A DNA stretch of 5,092 nucleotides from Chloroflexota bacterium (lineage in GTDB: Bacteria; Chloroflexota; Limnocylindria; Limnocylindrales; CSP1-4). The position numbers and the translations under genes are program-made. The stretch lies in the NCBI GenBank assembly GCA_016200745.1, contig JACQEF010000076.1, positions 1-5,092 on the forward strand, read 5' to 3'. This document shows, piece after piece, positions 4,498 through 5,092 of the stretch (position 1 is the first letter of the stretch; each line of letters opens with the position of its first letter). The notes under the pieces are model-generated. The model did not search any database. It had not been told where the DNA came from and saw nothing but the letters and a program-made list of their open reading frames with translations.

Positions 4498-5092
4498 ATG
4501 GCGACGACCACCCTGACGCCGGCCGCTTCCACCTATCAGACGGGCCTGTATGCCTGGCTGACGACGACGGACCACAAGAAGATCGGGATCATGTACCTGA
4601 TCAACTCGTTCGTCTTCTTCTTCGTCGCCGGCGTCATGGCGCTGCTGGTCCGCTCCGAGCTCGCCCAGCCCGGGCTCCAGTTCGTGAGCGACCTCCAGTA
4701 CAACGAGCTGTTCTCGATGCACGCGACGCTCATGATCTTCGTGTTCATCATCCCGGTCCTGGCCGGCTTCGCGAACTACGTCGTGCCCCTCCAGATCGGC
4801 GCGCCGGACATGGCGTTTCCTCGGATCAACGCGCTGTCGTTCTGGATGCTCCCGCTCGGCGGGCTGATCCTGCTGCTCGGCTTCGTGACCGGCGGCACCG
4901 CGGCGGCCGGCTGGACGAGCTACCCACCGCTGTCCGAGGACCGGCCGCTGGCGGCGATCGGCGCCGGGCAGGACCTGTGGATCGTCGGGCTGGTCCTGAT
5001 CGGGACGAGCTCGATCCTGGGGGCCATCAACTTCCTGGTGACGATCTTCAAGATGCGGGCGCCCGGCATGACCCTGTGCCGGATGCCGATCC
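4498..5092 (+). CDS. ctaD: Cytochrome c oxidase subunit I, N-terminal part (runs off right edge)
   Basis: ATG at 4498 opens a frame that continues through the window end with 198 complete codons; full-length subunit I is usually above 500 residues, so about a third is seen. This is the catalytic, proton-pumping subunit with haem a and haem a3-CuB. Visible family features: TTDHKKIGIMYL (24-33) before helix I, SMHATLMIF with His75, the expected low-spin haem a ligand on helix II, GFANYVVPLQIGAPDMAFPR with Asp104 matching the D-channel entry aspartate of A-type oxidases and Asn93 and Asn111 matching the channel asparagines, then NALSFWMLP and GWTSYPPLS. These residues place it in the A-type (aa3/caa3-like) group, inferred by motif position. 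Helices I-IV or so are inside the window; the CuB histidines, the haem a3 ligand and the K-channel lie beyond it. Co-transcribed with ctaC. Confidence 0.95.
   Translation, partial: MATTTLTPAASTYQTGLYAWLTTTDHKKIGIMYLINSFVFFFVAGVMALLVRSELAQPGLQFVSDLQYNELFSMHATLMIFVFIIPVLAGFANYVVPLQIGAPDMAFPRINALSFWMLPLGGLILLLGFVTGGTAAAGWTSYPPLSEDRPLAAIGAGQDLWIVGLVLIGTSSILGAINFLVTIFKMRAPGMTLCRMPI

Noticed and set aside
3202..4722. A very long minus-strand open frame continues upstream of ctaG, antisense through ctaC and into ctaD (848 codons in total with ctaG).
   Set aside because: The upstream part is low-complexity Arg/Gly/Asp/Glu/Val-rich sequence opposite well-recognised oxidase genes; stop codons are rare by chance in this GC-rich DNA. 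The real gene begins at ATG 3201 with a Shine-Dalgarno and signal peptide.

Overview
The window is very GC-rich (roughly two thirds G+C or more by eye) and densely coded on both strands. It looks like an ordinary bacterial chromosome segment: I see no phage, IS, CRISPR, tRNA or rRNA signatures. The aa3/caa3-type cytochrome oxidase genes with a Caa3_CtaG-type copper assembly factor, the use of blue-copper (cupredoxin) chemistry and the leaderless-looking promoters suggest a Chloroflexota lineage (for example a Limnocylindria-like soil or freshwater group). A high-GC actinomycete cannot be excluded. This placement is inference from style, not from a marker gene.

Left part (1-1153). Two minus-strand genes come first: a J-domain protein that runs off the left edge, and upstream of it a 56-residue free-standing YHS-domain protein. 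A perfect 15-bp palindrome sits on top of the predicted -10 box of the YHS gene and looks like a repressor operator. Diverging from the YHS gene is a 114-residue DksA/TraR-type zinc-finger protein on the plus strand.

Middle (1150-2154). A PLP-dependent threonine/serine dehydratase-family enzyme starts at a TTG overlapping the stop codon of the zinc-finger gene, so the two are probably co-transcribed and translationally coupled. It ends 21 bp before the convergent end of the next gene.

Right part (2176-5092). A respiratory copper-oxidase locus: ctaG (copper-insertion factor, minus strand) diverges from ctaC-ctaD (oxidase subunits II and I, plus strand). Subunit II is unusual. It has a full CuA domain, then a Pro/Ala/Gly/Ser-rich linker and a second, C-terminal cupredoxin domain with an apparently complete type 1 (blue) copper ligand set, placed where classical caa3 oxidases carry a cytochrome c domain. 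CtaG would supply copper for the oxidase; electrons would plausibly pass from a donor through the type 1 copper to CuA and then to the haem a / haem a3-CuB centres of CtaD, which is cut by the right edge.

No stretch longer than about 130 bp lacks a gene. The intergenic gaps are 481-558, 730-808, 2155-2175, 3202-3327 and 4489-4497. I do not see a wholly novel defence or mobile system. The most interesting items are the CtaC-cupredoxin fusion and the palindromic operator at the YHS gene.
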